NCBI GenBank assembly: GCA_030605475.1
Contig: JAUWIG010000002.1
Coordinates: 1 to 64,000, forward strand
Source of the DNA: Planctomycetota bacterium
Lineage (GTDB): Bacteria > Planctomycetota > Phycisphaerae > Sedimentisphaerales > Anaerobacaceae
Direction: 5' to 3'
Length of the DNA stretch: 64,000 nucleotides
Positions 24,153-33,571 of this stretch are shown piece after piece. The first letter of the stretch is position 1. The number at the start of each line of letters is the position of its first letter. Position numbers and translations under genes: made by a program. The notes beneath the pieces are model-generated. The model worked only from the letters and a program-made list of their open reading frames with translations. It was not told the origin of the DNA and did not search any database.

Positions 24153-24249
24153 TTATTTACCTTATGGTCTTGCATTTTTCGCTTTACCCCGTTAGAAATC
24201 CTTGCTAAACGCAGGGTAAGTACCACCGGCGTTTTATTTCTGACGGGGT

Positions 24250-25185
24250 TTATGTTTTACGCTTCCCATAAGCCTGTACGATATTTTGAACCAATCGATG
24301 TCGTACAATGTCCCTCTGGGTTAATTCTATAGAAGCTATACCTTTGATTCGTCGCAGCGTTTCCATTGCTTCGACCATTCCGCTTTTTTGGCCGACATCT
24401 AAGTCGATTTGCGTTACGTCACCTGTTATTATCATCTTGGAACCGCGACCCAATCTGGTTAAAATCATTAACATCTGCAATGATGATGTGTTTTGGGCCT
24501 CGTCACAGATGATTGCTGCTTCGTTTAATGTTCGACCGCGCATAAAGGCAAGCGGAATAATCTCGATAATATCCAGTTCCATAAATTTTTTCATCTGGGC
24601 AAAATCCATCATATCTTCAAGAGCGTCAAAAAGGGGGCGAAGATATGGGTTTACCTTTGCCTGTATATCGCCCGGTAAAAAACCAAGTTTTTCACCTGCC
24701 TCCACAGCCGGACGGGCAAGGACGATTCTTCTGATTTGCTTTTTCTTCAGCATTGAGACCGCAACTGCAACGGCCAGGTATGTTTTGCCTGTTCCGGCTG
24801 GTCCTATGCAAAACGTAAGGTCGTTAGCCAGCATTATTTCGATGTACTTTAGCTGTCCCTTGGTGGACGGCTCGATGACCTTCTTGTGGGAATAGACGGT
24901 AATAGCCTTGCCGGTCTCGCTGGTTAGGGACGAATCTTTTTGAGCGATAAAGGCTTTTACATCATTGGCGGTGAGCGAGCCATATTTGATTAGGCGTTTT
25001 TGCATTCTATCGATAACTTCGGCAACGGTGTTTACATCTTTTTCTTTGCCGGTGATTATTAGATTAGACTGTCGAGCGGTGATTTGGACACCAAGGGATT
25101 GACGCAAAAGGCGCAGGTGGCTGTCGGCAGGGCCAAACAACTCAACCTGCTTGGGTGCTGGGTCTAATTGTATGGTAACTTCCAA
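24250..25185 (-). CDS. phoH: PhoH-family ATPase
   Basis: This codes for 311 residues. Walker A is CIGPAGTGKTYLAVAVA, Walker B is AAIICDEAQN, and KMIITGDVTQIDLD follows, which together define PhoH. An N-terminal KH-like segment (QITARQSNLIITGKEKDV) is typical of the PhoH1 form. These proteins are putative RNA-related ATPases often paired with ybeY, as here. It heads the phoH-HD-ybeY-corC cluster and lies 12 bases downstream of cdsA. Confidence 0.94.
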   Translation of the reverse strand: MEVTIQLDPAPKQVELFGPADSHLRLLRQSLGVQITARQSNLIITGKEKDVNTVAEVIDRMQKRLIKYGSLTANDVKAFIAQKDSSLTSETGKAITVYSHKKVIEPSTKGQLKYIEIMLANDLTFCIGPAGTGKTYLAVAVAVSMLKKKQIRRIVLARPAVEAGEKLGFLPGDIQAKVNPYLRPLFDALEDMMDFAQMKKFMELDIIEIIPLAFMRGRTLNEAAIICDEAQNTSSLQMLMILTRLGRGSKMIITGDVTQIDLDVGQKSGMVEAMETLRRIKGIASIELTQRDIVRHRLVQNIVQAYGKRKT

Positions 25186-25197
25186 AGTTTTCCTCTG

Positions 25198-26055
25198 TCA
25201 GGAACTGTACATAAGGAACAAATACGCAAAAGGCGCCGCTACCAGAGGTGAATCAATGATATCCAATATTCCGCCGAAGCCGGGCACATTGTTTGCTGAA
25301 TCTTTTTGTTCGGCGTCTCGCTTCATCATAGACTCGGACAAATCACCAAACTGGCCTATAAACGCAAAGCAAAAGCCAAAGATTGCGGCCAACCACCAAA
25401 CCATTATACCAAAACCGGTGGCAAAGAGAATAGCAACTATCATTGCGACTGCGACGGCACCGGCCATACCTTCCCACGTCTTGCCGGGACTGATTTTAGG
25501 AGAAAACTTGTGCTTGCCAAAAAGCTTGCCGAATGCATAAGCTCCTATATCAGAAGATTTTACAACAAAAACAAACATAAGCAGCAGCCAAGGCCCAAAG
25601 TCGATACGGATGGCTACACAGAAACTGCTTAAAAGCCCCAGATAAATAATAGAAAAATAATTTGCTCCACAATTAGCTATCACCGCTGACGTCCCGTAGT
25701 GGATATATTGGTATAAAAGCAGTCCCAACAGCACAAAAGCTGAGAGAAAAACCAGGTAAATTTGCGGCGGAACTTCTATAAGTTGTCGCCAGTACCAACT
25801 CGTGGCGAACAAAGTCGAGGCAATGATTGAAACAGGGGTGAAAATCTTCAGGTTTTTCGCCGCTGCAAGCTTGGACAATTCGAGCTGAGCCGGGACTATC
25901 AGAAGTGCAATAAGGATACAAAGAACTGTCCCCTGCACCGGCTTGTCATCGATTGCCGAAGCGGTTATGGAGCCATCCATCCAGCCGCCGAAAATGACAA
26001 TAGCGGCAAAGAATACCGCCATCAACGTGCCGAAAAGCAATCTGTGTTTTAGCAT
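25198..26055 (-). CDS. cdsA: Phosphatidate cytidylyltransferase
   Basis: CdsA makes CDP-diacylglycerol from phosphatidate and CTP at the cytoplasmic membrane. The family signature is present as SDIGAYAFGKLFGKH then KISPGKTWEG. About seven hydrophobic helices cover the 285 residues. It sits directly after uppS in transcription order, which is the usual uppS-cdsA arrangement and couples undecaprenyl and phospholipid synthesis. Confidence 0.94.
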   Translation of the reverse strand: MLKHRLLFGTLMAVFFAAIVIFGGWMDGSITASAIDDKPVQGTVLCILIALLIVPAQLELSKLAAAKNLKIFTPVSIIASTLFATSWYWRQLIEVPPQIYLVFLSAFVLLGLLLYQYIHYGTSAVIANCGANYFSIIYLGLLSSFCVAIRIDFGPWLLLMFVFVVKSSDIGAYAFGKLFGKHKFSPKISPGKTWEGMAGAVAVAMIVAILFATGFGIMVWWLAAIFGFCFAFIGQFGDLSESMMKRDAEQKDSANNVPGFGGILDIIDSPLVAAPFAYLFLMYSS

Positions 26056-26116
26056 AATTTTTAGCGGTTAGTTATTTGCAACTCGATTGTTAATCGTTTT
26101 AGGTACGAAAAACCAT

Positions 26117-26905
26117 TCACTCCTCTCTAATCGTGCCGAAACGCCGGTTCCGTTGTGCGTAAGCCAGTATTGCTTTTTCCAAATCTGCTTTTTTGAAATC
26201 CGGCCAAAGGGCCTCTGCGACGTAAAATTCGCTGTATGAAATTTGCCAGAGCAGAAAGTTGCTGACCCTCATTTCGTTTGCGGTGCGTATCAAAAGGTCC
26301 GGCTCGGCAAGGCCGGCGGTGCACAGGTGCCGGCTTATGCACTCTTCGTTGATGTCTTCGATGTTGAGTTGTCCGTTTTTGTATTCTTGTGCAATTTTTT
26401 TAGTTGCATCTATTATCTCAGTTCTGCCGCCGTAGTTTAGCGCCAGCGCAAGTATCATTCCGGGATTGTCGGCGGTTATTCTCATAGTTTCTGCAAGCCC
26501 TGTTTTTACTGCTGTAGGCAGTTGGGCCACTTGGCCGAGATGAATCAGCTTTACGTTATTTTTCATTAGCGTAGGACGAATCTCGACGAGATATCGAGCA
26601 TAGAGACGCATTAGAGAATCGACTTCAGATTTGGGTCTCTTCCAGTTTTCTATACTAAAGGAATATAAAGTCAGAGATTCGATGCCGAAGTCAACGCAGC
26701 ATTGTGCTATTTTTTCGACTGTTTTTCCGCCTTGGTGGTGTCCCACCGCTCGGGGCACACCTTTTTTTTGTGCCCATCGCCCGTTGCCGTCCATAATTAT
26801 GGCGATGTGCCGGGGCATCTGTTCGAGCGTCAGCCCAAGGCGCTTGGCAGTTTTTTTTTGTTTTTCTTCGAAACTCTTTTCCAATTTCTGCAGGTCGAAA
26901 ATCAT
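26117..26905 (-). CDS. uppS: Undecaprenyl diphosphate synthase
   Basis: UppS is the cis-prenyltransferase that builds the C55 carrier lipid for cell-wall synthesis. The catalytic segment IAIIMDGNGRWAQKKG starts near residue 34. TLYSFSIENWKRP and the C-terminal RTANEMRVSNFLLWQ and ALWPDF are all conserved. It is 262 residues, with a short N-terminal helical extension. Its start overlaps the purA stop by 2-3 bases (ATGA). Confidence 0.95.
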   Translation of the reverse strand: MIFDLQKLEKSFEEKQKKTAKRLGLTLEQMPRHIAIIMDGNGRWAQKKGVPRAVGHHQGGKTVEKIAQCCVDFGIESLTLYSFSIENWKRPKSEVDSLMRLYARYLVEIRPTLMKNNVKLIHLGQVAQLPTAVKTGLAETMRITADNPGMILALALNYGGRTEIIDATKKIAQEYKNGQLNIEDINEECISRHLCTAGLAEPDLLIRTANEMRVSNFLLWQISYSEFYVAEALWPDFKKADLEKAILAYAQRNRRFGTIREE

Positions 26906-28176
26906 CTAAATATCGTTTGACTTCGTTTTGGTCCTACACCAATGATTGTGATTGGTTTGCCGATTTTCTCTTCGATAAGCATAATATAGTTCCGCGCGTT
27001 CAAGGGCAAATCGTGAAAATTATTTACTTCGGTTATGTCCTCTTCCCAGCCTGGGACAGTTTCGTAAATGCACTCGGCCCGTGAAAGTTTGGTCGTATTT
27101 GCGGGGAAGAAAGTTGTTTTCTTACCGTTAATTTTGTATGCCCTGCAAATTTTTATTTCCTTTAGGCCGGTTAGTGTGTCGAGGTGCATCAATGCTATAC
27201 AATCAATTGAGCCGATGGTTACGGCATAGGATACGGCTACGGCGTCGAACCACCCACATCGACGGGGTCGGCCGGTAGTGGTACCATATTCGTTTCCTTT
27301 GTCGCGAATGTATTGACCGATTTCATTATCCTGCTCGGTAGGGAAAGGACCGGAACCGACCCTTGTTGTGTAGGCCTTGCCCACGCCGAAGAATTTATCA
27401 ACCATTTTGGCCGGTACACCGCTGCCGGCAGGCATACCGAGTGAGCTTGCGTTCGAGCTGGTTACAAATGGAAAAGTGCCGTGGTCCAAGTCCAGCAGTG
27501 AGCCCTGGGCGCCTTCAAAAAGAATAGATTTACCGTCGGCTATTGATTTGTGCAGGAATTCGGTTGTATCAGTTGTGAATGGCAGGAGCTTGTCGGCGTA
27601 GGATTTACACTTCTCGAAGATGTCGTCGGCGTTTATCGGCTCGGCGTTATAAAGAGCTGCAAAGATTTTGTTTTTGTATTCCACGATGGTTTGCAGTTGA
27701 GCTTTGAGCCTTTCGAGGTTTCTTAAATCGGCCATACGCAGGGCATAGCTTCTGCCGACCTTGTCTGCGTAACAGGGGCCCACGCCCCGAATGGTTGTGC
27801 CGAGTTTGTTTTTGCCGAGTGATTCTTCGCGTAATCGGTCTTCTTTTTTGTGATAATCCAGGACCACGTGGGCGTTTTCACTTATAAAAAGCCTTTTTGT
27901 TAACGTGATATTTTTTTGGGCCAGGCGCTCAATTTCTTTCATAAGGGTGTCCGGGTCAACCACTACGCCGTTTCCGATTACGCAGATGGTGCCTGGCCGA
28001 ACTACGCCGCTGGGCAAAAGGTGTAAAGCAAAGGTGTCCTCGCCTATGACAACAGTGTGGCCGGCATTGGCGCCGCCGCTGTATCTGACGACGATATCGC
28101 TGTGCTCGGCGAGGACGTCGACGACCTTGCCCTTGCCTTCATCGCCCCACTGTAATCCGATAATGCAGGAATTCAT
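26902..28176 (-). CDS. purA: Adenylosuccinate synthetase
   Basis: PurA joins IMP and aspartate with GTP in AMP synthesis. The start is MNSCIIGLQWGDEGKGK (28176), since GLQWGDEGKGK is the family's conserved N-terminus. The 29 codons upstream come from a hairpin repeat, although the frame stays open. GGANAGHTVV, DLDHGTFPFVTSSN and YTTRVGSGPFPTE are intact. It is 424 residues. It heads the long minus-strand block and may be translationally coupled to uppS. Confidence 0.95.
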   Translation of the reverse strand: MNSCIIGLQWGDEGKGKVVDVLAEHSDIVVRYSGGANAGHTVVIGEDTFALHLLPSGVVRPGTICVIGNGVVVDPDTLMKEIERLAQKNITLTKRLFISENAHVVLDYHKKEDRLREESLGKNKLGTTIRGVGPCYADKVGRSYALRMADLRNLERLKAQLQTIVEYKNKIFAALYNAEPINADDIFEKCKSYADKLLPFTTDTTEFLHKSIADGKSILFEGAQGSLLDLDHGTFPFVTSSNASSLGMPAGSGVPAKMVDKFFGVGKAYTTRVGSGPFPTEQDNEIGQYIRDKGNEYGTTTGRPRRCGWFDAVAVSYAVTIGSIDCIALMHLDTLTGLKEIKICRAYKINGKKTTFFPANTTKLSRAECIYETVPGWEEDITEVNNFHDLPLNARNYIMLIEEKIGKPITIIGVGPKRSQTIFR

Positions 28177-28197
28177 TTGTTTCCGTCCCTCAGGGCC

Positions 28198-28242
28198 CCC
28201 ATTTTGCGACGTACTGCAGAGTGGGAGCCGTCGCAAAATGGG
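28198..28242. repeat. Long CCCATTTTGCGACG hairpin upstream of purA
   Basis: CCCATTTTGCGACG (28198-28211) and CGTCGCAAAATGGG (28229-28242) match over 14 bases with a 17-base loop. With flanks the arms agree at 18 of 20 positions. In the purA transcript it would form a strong leader hairpin 22 bases before the start codon. Confidence 0.75.
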
Positions 28243-28338
28243 AACCCTTAAAAATGTTGCCAAAGATAAACCGCAACAGCCTACGGGCGTAACCCATTGC
28301 GGCCAACTGATTAAATTTTAGATATTATTTCGATAATT

Positions 28339-28800
28339 TCAACTGATTTTTGCCACCAGATGGTCCAAAATGGCAGCTAAATTGTCGTATGTTTTATAAC
28401 TTAGTTTGCGGTTGACTTCATTGCCGTCTTTATCTTTGTGTGTGATGATAAAGTAGCCCTTGGAGCCAAAGTATGTCTTATCTATTTTTTGTATGGAATC
28501 ATAAGGGATTCTTTTTTTGTCTCCCAATATAAGTTCGTTTTCGTCGGCGATGACCTTCTTATTCCTTATTCTGAACAGATATGCGCCTAAAAGCACTGCG
28601 GCACCGATAAAAGTTGGTGGTGACTTTTGATTAAAGGACAAGGTGCTGTCCGCCGTGCCATCGGCATCGGTGTGTTTTTCCCTGAACTCCTCACTAAAAT
28701 AGCCGTCATACCCAAACCAGATTGCAAGAACAATGCAAACAATAATATAGATTTTGAAGTTGGTCTTTTTGAATTTGCTGAATGGCGCTTCAATAGCCAT
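28339..28800 (-). CDS. Small membrane protein with a PH-like C-terminal domain
   Basis: This codes for 153 residues. Two hydrophobic helices (IYIIVCIVLAIWFGYDGYF and FIGAAVLLGAYLF) flank a charged segment containing EEFREKHTDADG. The C-terminal 75 residues (VIADENELILGDKKRIPYDS, then YFIITHKDKDGNE) look like a bacterial PH-type beta domain. A TCCTGGAA-type site near the ATG is weak. A 54-codon gene on the same strand lies just upstream. Function unknown. Confidence 0.7.
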   Translation of the reverse strand: MAIEAPFSKFKKTNFKIYIIVCIVLAIWFGYDGYFSEEFREKHTDADGTADSTLSFNQKSPPTFIGAAVLLGAYLFRIRNKKVIADENELILGDKKRIPYDSIQKIDKTYFGSKGYFIITHKDKDGNEVNRKLSYKTYDNLAAILDHLVAKIS

Positions 28801-28853
28801 TTTAATATTTCTCCTGGAACCTACGTTAATCGTTATAGTCAGCCGAACGTTTA

Positions 28854-29018
28854 TTATACATTTAAATATTCTGTTTCCCAGATTTTTTCAGTTAAACTTT
28901 CCAGTTCTTCGTCATACTTTTTTAGCACCTCGAAATATTCATCAGAGACCACACTTTTATAGACGTAGTCGTCGATTTTCTTTGCCAGCAGTTTTCTAAG
29001 GCGCTTATGATTTACCAT
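28854..29018 (-). CDS. 54-residue small protein
   Basis: The frame MVNHKRLRKLLAKKIDDYVY continues as KSVVSDEYFEVLKKYDEE and ends in TEYLNV. Its charged, helical, non-repetitive sequence argues that it is a real protein. It ends 53 bases before the start of the PH-like membrane protein, so the two may be co-transcribed. No strong ribosome site was seen. Confidence 0.5.
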   Translation of the reverse strand: MVNHKRLRKLLAKKIDDYVYKSVVSDEYFEVLKKYDEELESLTEKIWETEYLNV

Positions 29019-29279
29019 ATTTGATTAGTGCTGAGGATATGACTTCCGGCTTCATTTTGACTCCCCTTTCCCGCCAAAATCATTAACAAGAAGATTTACC
29101 CAAAAGACACTTTGGTCGAATATTAATTACGTAATTATTGCGTAAATTCAAGCTTATCTCAAGAGGTAAATCAACACAAAACGGACGAAAATATAACAAT
29201 AAAAGGCAAAAGCTTAAGTTCGGCCCGCAAACCTTGGTCAGGACTTTTAAGATTGCAATATCGACCAGACAAACCGCAA

Positions 29280-31778
29280 TTACCCCAAACCCGGCTCAGG
29301 AAGCTTTAACTCTGTAACTATTGCCCCAATAGTTGACAAACCTGCGAAAACAAATACCCGCCACACACAACCTATCGCAATCTCACCGACCGCAATCGGT
29401 TTGCCATAAGCCAGCATCGCAGAAACCGCCGGGTAAAGCATACCGACCGCAGCGCCGCAAACAGCTGCTGCGGCAATCCGCTTCCACAATACCGCCCCAC
29501 CGCATCCAAAAGTCACCGCAGCGCCACAAAGCGGCGGTACGAGCACCGAAAACCACCAAATCTCCTTCAGGCTCGGCAGCACTTGCACACTGCTAATGTA
29601 AGCAAAATCCACAATCCCGAATATCCCCGCTGCTGCAATGGCATACAAACCCACGTGCCAATATCGCGGCTCCATTGCCATCCGCATTTGGCCGCGCTTG
29701 CACATCCGACGTCGTATCGTCAGCGGCCAATTGTAGAACAGACAAAACACCCAATGCTCCAGAAGTGCCCCTCTTTCGCCAAACACCGGGATAATATGCA
29801 CCACTTCGGTCGCCCAGTGACCGGCCATAAACCTCGCCAGCGAAGGATAGTGATACGTCATCTGAATCGGAAACGCCAGATAACCTATATACTTGAAAAA
29901 CCCCAGAAATACCGCAATGTTATAGTCCTTGAAATTCCGTTCACGGGTTACCAGATACAGCACATAAAGCCCGCGAACCAGCGAGCCGGGCGAAATCGGC
30001 GTTACCTGAAAAAAGCCAATAATCCCAAGACCAATCTTAAATGCATGTGGTTGTCCCCAATGCGTAAGCCAGTAAATCGTCGCTACAGTAATCGAAACAA
30101 TCTGCGTTACCGGCAGCGTACAGATATGCACCGCTAAGCTCTTTAGATATTTTTGTATAAAAGGCTCGTTAACCTGGGAAAGGATAACCTCTGCGTCCTC
30201 ATCGCTGAGGATGTGCTTTTTCCGCCCATCTGTGACCATCTCCCGAAGCCATTGTTCACGCAATTCTGCATTAAAATATAGCTTAAACGGACGCACGAAT
30301 ATATATACCAGCTTTTCTTTTCTAAACTCCCTATCCGTCAAAAACCTGTGTAATCCGGGAAAAATCAAAACCAAAAAGGGCAAATGACATAAAAACCGCC
30401 GGGGTTGCTCAGCCAGCTTTATAGCCTGTTCTGGTCCGACTCTGCCCGTCCTGTGCCAGACAATAACTTTCTCAGCAATCCTCGCCCGCACTGCCCGCAA
30501 CAGGTACCCCCAGCTTGTCAACATCGCTCCGTAGTGCCTACGCCAATCAAGCTGGCCCCAAATCCTGCGGAAAAACCTGCCCAGTAGGGGTATCAGACCA
30601 ACAACAAAAAACAGCAGTGTCAAAATTTTGCTGCCTCGCAGTTTCTGCTCACACCGCTCATCAACCAGATTTCGCACCTTCCAGCCGGTTACCGCACTAT
30701 CCAGCATCGTCGACCACAGCCGCCTGCTGTAAAGCAGCCGAATATGATTATGCGTAATATCCGGAATTGAATCACAATACACCCGCTCAGCGGCTTTCAA
30801 CTCATCCAGCATCTGAAGCATATCCGCAAACTCACCGCCATTCGCCTGCACAAAGGCCTCCAGCTTGTCTATATCGCCCCGGTCAAACTGCACCAGAGAG
30901 ACGTGCCTTAGTCCTTTCCAAATAAGTTTAAAATCTCCCGGACACATCGGCAAAAACGGCAAAAGGGCAAGCCCCGCTCTGAAATCAACCGCTACCAACC
31001 CCTCTGACGCCTTGTCCTCTGTATCTCTGCGTTTCAGGCAGTTCGGCTGACTCTTACACGTCGACCACTCATACTGCCTGGCAAATTCATAACCTCCCAT
31101 ATCATCCAGAAGCTTAACGAATTCACGCATAAATACACGCTTGGCCCGGTATTCTGGAGAACCAAGGTTCCCAGCGTCGACCTTTTTACCCCTTCTCCAG
31201 CGTTTCAACAAATTCAGGTGGTCATCAACTTCCAGCTGCCACGTACGCCCATCGACCCACTCACTCAGCTCGCCGCAACTGCCCAGCTTGCCGTCCACAA
31301 ACGTCGCGTGAATATCTACGACCGTACCCTCATCGCCGAATCGAATCTTTGCCCCTCGCCGGATAAATTTCTGCCAGAACGCACCAGCCCTGGCTGCAGT
31401 TGGATTAACCTGAAGTTGAAATGGCCCCTGGAAACCAGCCCAATACAAGGCATTGCGAAACAGCCGGGAAAAAAGCAAAGGTGGAGTAAGAATCTTCATC
31501 GCGTAAACGCCGCCGCTCTCAAGAGTTCCTATCGGCCCGGCCTCAGCCTCAATTTCCACCACTTTCACCTTGTACACCTGCCCGGCAAACCCGCCGCCCA
31601 CAAACTTCTCAACAATCAGATGCACCCGCCCCTTATTTGCTTGAGCAACCCCCGTAACATCGTAAACTAATTCGCTGCCTGCGTCATAACGTTCGATTCG
31701 CTCCGGCCGATGTAGCCGGGCGAGGCGGAACTTCTCCTCAAGCGCCTTACAGACTTCAACACTATATTCTGCTGCCAT
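29280..31778 (-). CDS. Kinase-like domain fused to a large multi-pass membrane region
   Basis: This codes for 832 residues from ATG 31778, 15 bases after pgpA. The N-terminal 270 residues resemble a protein-kinase or LPS-kinase-like fold. A glycine loop VGGGFAGQVYKVKV is at 60-73, a candidate ATP lysine K95 is in YAMKIL, a hinge-like ELSEWVDGRTW is at 170-180, CKSQPNCLKR is at 241-250 and a DFG-like VDFRAG is at 264-269. A clear catalytic HRD Asp is not seen. The remaining 560 residues contain at least eight hydrophobic helices between basic loops. The function is unknown; the pgpA neighbour hints at lipid or envelope work. Confidence 0.75.
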   Translation of the reverse strand: MAAEYSVEVCKALEEKFRLARLHRPERIERYDAGSELVYDVTGVAQANKGRVHLIVEKFVGGGFAGQVYKVKVVEIEAEAGPIGTLESGGVYAMKILTPPLLFSRLFRNALYWAGFQGPFQLQVNPTAARAGAFWQKFIRRGAKIRFGDEGTVVDIHATFVDGKLGSCGELSEWVDGRTWQLEVDDHLNLLKRWRRGKKVDAGNLGSPEYRAKRVFMREFVKLLDDMGGYEFARQYEWSTCKSQPNCLKRRDTEDKASEGLVAVDFRAGLALLPFLPMCPGDFKLIWKGLRHVSLVQFDRGDIDKLEAFVQANGGEFADMLQMLDELKAAERVYCDSIPDITHNHIRLLYSRRLWSTMLDSAVTGWKVRNLVDERCEQKLRGSKILTLLFFVVGLIPLLGRFFRRIWGQLDWRRHYGAMLTSWGYLLRAVRARIAEKVIVWHRTGRVGPEQAIKLAEQPRRFLCHLPFLVLIFPGLHRFLTDREFRKEKLVYIFVRPFKLYFNAELREQWLREMVTDGRKKHILSDEDAEVILSQVNEPFIQKYLKSLAVHICTLPVTQIVSITVATIYWLTHWGQPHAFKIGLGIIGFFQVTPISPGSLVRGLYVLYLVTRERNFKDYNIAVFLGFFKYIGYLAFPIQMTYHYPSLARFMAGHWATEVVHIIPVFGERGALLEHWVFCLFYNWPLTIRRRMCKRGQMRMAMEPRYWHVGLYAIAAAGIFGIVDFAYISSVQVLPSLKEIWWFSVLVPPLCGAAVTFGCGGAVLWKRIAAAAVCGAAVGMLYPAVSAMLAYGKPIAVGEIAIGCVWRVFVFAGLSTIGAIVTELKLPEPGLG

Positions 31779-31792
31779 CTTTGCTTCCCAAC

Positions 31793-32296
31793 TTAACCCG
31801 TAAACCCGGCAATCCACAACCTGAAGCAGACCAGTAAAACAATCGCCGCATAGACGCCCGATGATAAATCGTCGGCGAGAACACCCCAACCTTCGGGTAG
31901 CTTTTCGAGCTTTCGGCCTGGCCAGGGCTTAACGATGTCAAATAATCTGAACAGTAGAAAGCCGAGCACAGCAGTAGTCAAAATTTGGCTGGTCGAGACT
32001 GTACCTGCGGCCAGAAGCGGAATGGCTAAAAACGTAACCGCCTGGCCCGCAAGTTCATCGGCGACAACTTCTCTGGGGTCAGTTTTACCGGTTGCCGCGA
32101 TTACAACGGGGGTGAATTTTATACAAACAACCGCTCCTGCCAAAACCAAAACTGCCATTACGATTGATATTAACACAGCTGGTACGCCAAAGTAATACAG
32201 CAGGGCAAAGACAACCGCCGGAGGCAGTGAGCCCCAGGTCCCCGGAGCAATAGGCAGCCAGCCGAGGCCGAAACATGAGGTAAGTAATCTTTTCAT
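31793..32296 (-). CDS. pgpA: Phosphatidylglycerophosphatase A
   Basis: PgpA removes phosphate from phosphatidylglycerophosphate to make phosphatidylglycerol. Family motifs are complete: FGLGWLPIAPGTWGSLP at the N-terminus, DPREVVADELAGQ with the metal-binding acidic residues in the middle, and KPWPGRKLEKLPEGWGVLAD near the end. The 167 residues contain four hydrophobic helices. It is probably transcribed together with the kinase-like membrane protein that begins 15 bases downstream. Confidence 0.94.
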   Translation of the reverse strand: MKRLLTSCFGLGWLPIAPGTWGSLPPAVVFALLYYFGVPAVLISIVMAVLVLAGAVVCIKFTPVVIAATGKTDPREVVADELAGQAVTFLAIPLLAAGTVSTSQILTTAVLGFLLFRLFDIVKPWPGRKLEKLPEGWGVLADDLSSGVYAAIVLLVCFRLWIAGFTG

Positions 32297-32609
32297 AGTC
32301 GCCGAAGGTTAACTGACCGCGCCGGTTAAGTCAAAGAATATTAACGGATTTCTCGATGCTCGATACTGGATGCTCCGAGCTTGTCATTCCTGCGCAAGCA
32401 GGAATCCACACACGAGATGAGCTTCACGAGATGCGAGGCACGAATTATGTTTTTTTCTTGAAAATCCCGCGGAAGTAGTGTAAATTTCTCATCAACGAAC
32501 AACGAAGTGAGACATCTTGGATTTGTGGTTATTAGTAATGGCTTTGAGACATTGAGTATAAAACGGTGCGTGTACTGAATAATCTTTCATAGCGGACTGA
32601 GTAGCGTGA
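32297..32609. other. Repeat-containing gap
   Basis: This holds TGTCATTCCTGCGCAAGCAGGA near 32380 (TTCCTGC/GCAGGAA palindrome), then ACGAGATGAGCTTCACGAGATG repeat sequence. It contains GAACAACGAAGTGAGACATC near 32500. I see no gene. Confidence 0.5.
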
Positions 32610-33044
32610 ATGATGAAGATAAAGTGGGAGATCATAGTATCGGTAATAATCGCTGTAGCGGGCGGTGTTATGTCCCATCAATTCGCCGCTTGGCGCGACA
32701 GAGCCAATAAACGACGCGAGTATAGAGTTGGGTACGTGATTGAGGTGTTTCGTTCTCTATGCGAAGTCAGCCGTCGTCCTCAGTCTGATATTCTCGAGTC
32801 ATGTGACGAGATTGATCGAATAGTTTATGATATCCAGTTTCTCGGAAACGACGAACAGATTGATGCTGCCAAGAAGTTGGTTGAGGATCTGGCCGAGAAG
32901 CGCAGCGCCGACCTTAGTCCTCTTGTGAAAGCCTTGCGTAAGGAACTACGCAAAGAGCTTGGACGGTCGGACTATGAGGGTAGCATAAAGCGGCTCAAAG
33001 CCTCTAAGAAAACTGGCCAGAAGAGTGCTGAAGAGAGCCCATGA
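32610..33044 (+). CDS. Small membrane-anchored hypothetical protein
   Basis: This codes for 144 residues. An N-terminal helix (IIVSVIIAVAGGVMSHQFA) anchors the protein, and the rest is cytoplasmic, helical and very charged (RDRANKRREYRVGYVIEVFR, ALRKELRKELGRSDYEGS). It ends in a Lys-rich tail. No family is recognised. It stands alone between two repeat-rich gaps, a likely accessory gene. Confidence 0.6.
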   Translation: MMKIKWEIIVSVIIAVAGGVMSHQFAAWRDRANKRREYRVGYVIEVFRSLCEVSRRPQSDILESCDEIDRIVYDIQFLGNDEQIDAAKKLVEDLAEKRSADLSPLVKALRKELRKELGRSDYEGSIKRLKASKKTGQKSAEESP

Positions 33045-33217
33045 AATAATTAGCTACGTTTACTATTTTAGGCTTCGTTCATAACCAGCAGTACGTGCGA
33101 AGAAGAAAAAGGAGCCCAAAGCTGAAAATAAACTCGTATCTCGTATTTCGTGAAGCGCATCTCGTCAAGGCGCACGAAGCTGTAAATAAACAGACGGGTA
33201 AATTAAACGTGTCCGCT

Positions 33218-33256
33218 TGTGCCCTAGGTGCCTGTCCCTTAGAGGGCACATTTTTT
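33218..33256 (+). terminator. TGTGCCCT/AGGGCACA hairpin with T-run
   Basis: An 8-bp perfect stem with a 17-base loop is followed by TTTTTTC. It could terminate the gene ending at 33044. A related hairpin, CCCGCACT/AGTGCGGG, lies at 33335-33359 and is also followed by GGCACAT. Confidence 0.5.
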
Positions 33257-33536
33257 CTTGGCAGGAATTCACTTCGCAATTCAATATTCCTTGTTTGATA
33301 TCCGATATTCAGAGGAATTACGCTGTCCGTCTGTCCCGCACTTACAGGGTTAGTGCGGGGGCACATATTTCGTTCAACTAAACCCTAAACCCCATAAGTT
33401 TATCCTGAGCTTGCCGAAGGGCTATCCCCTATTTCTGCTCGACTTTTAGTCACTCCACTTTGCCTTTTTACTTTTAACTTTTTACTTTCTTCCCGCTTCT
33501 GTGGCTCATTTTCCTCATTATTTTATTGGATTTTCG

Positions 33537-33565
33537 TTGAAAAAATGGGCAAAATCTGGTATAAT
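33537..33565 (+). promoter_or_regulatory. Strong sigma70-like promoter with no ORF
   Basis: TTGAAA (33537-33542), exactly 17 bases, then perfect TATAAT (33560-33565). The next convincing start codon is nearly 500 bases away. Confidence 0.55.
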
Positions 33566-33571
33566 ACAACC

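Noticed and set aside
28177-28263. An N-terminal extension of PurA by 29 residues
   Set aside because: The extra codons are the hairpin repeat, and the conserved PurA start is MNSCIIGLQWGDEGKGK at 28176.
33079-33366. A 95-residue minus-strand frame
   Set aside because: It spans two hairpins and a dispersed repeat; codon content is not protein-like.
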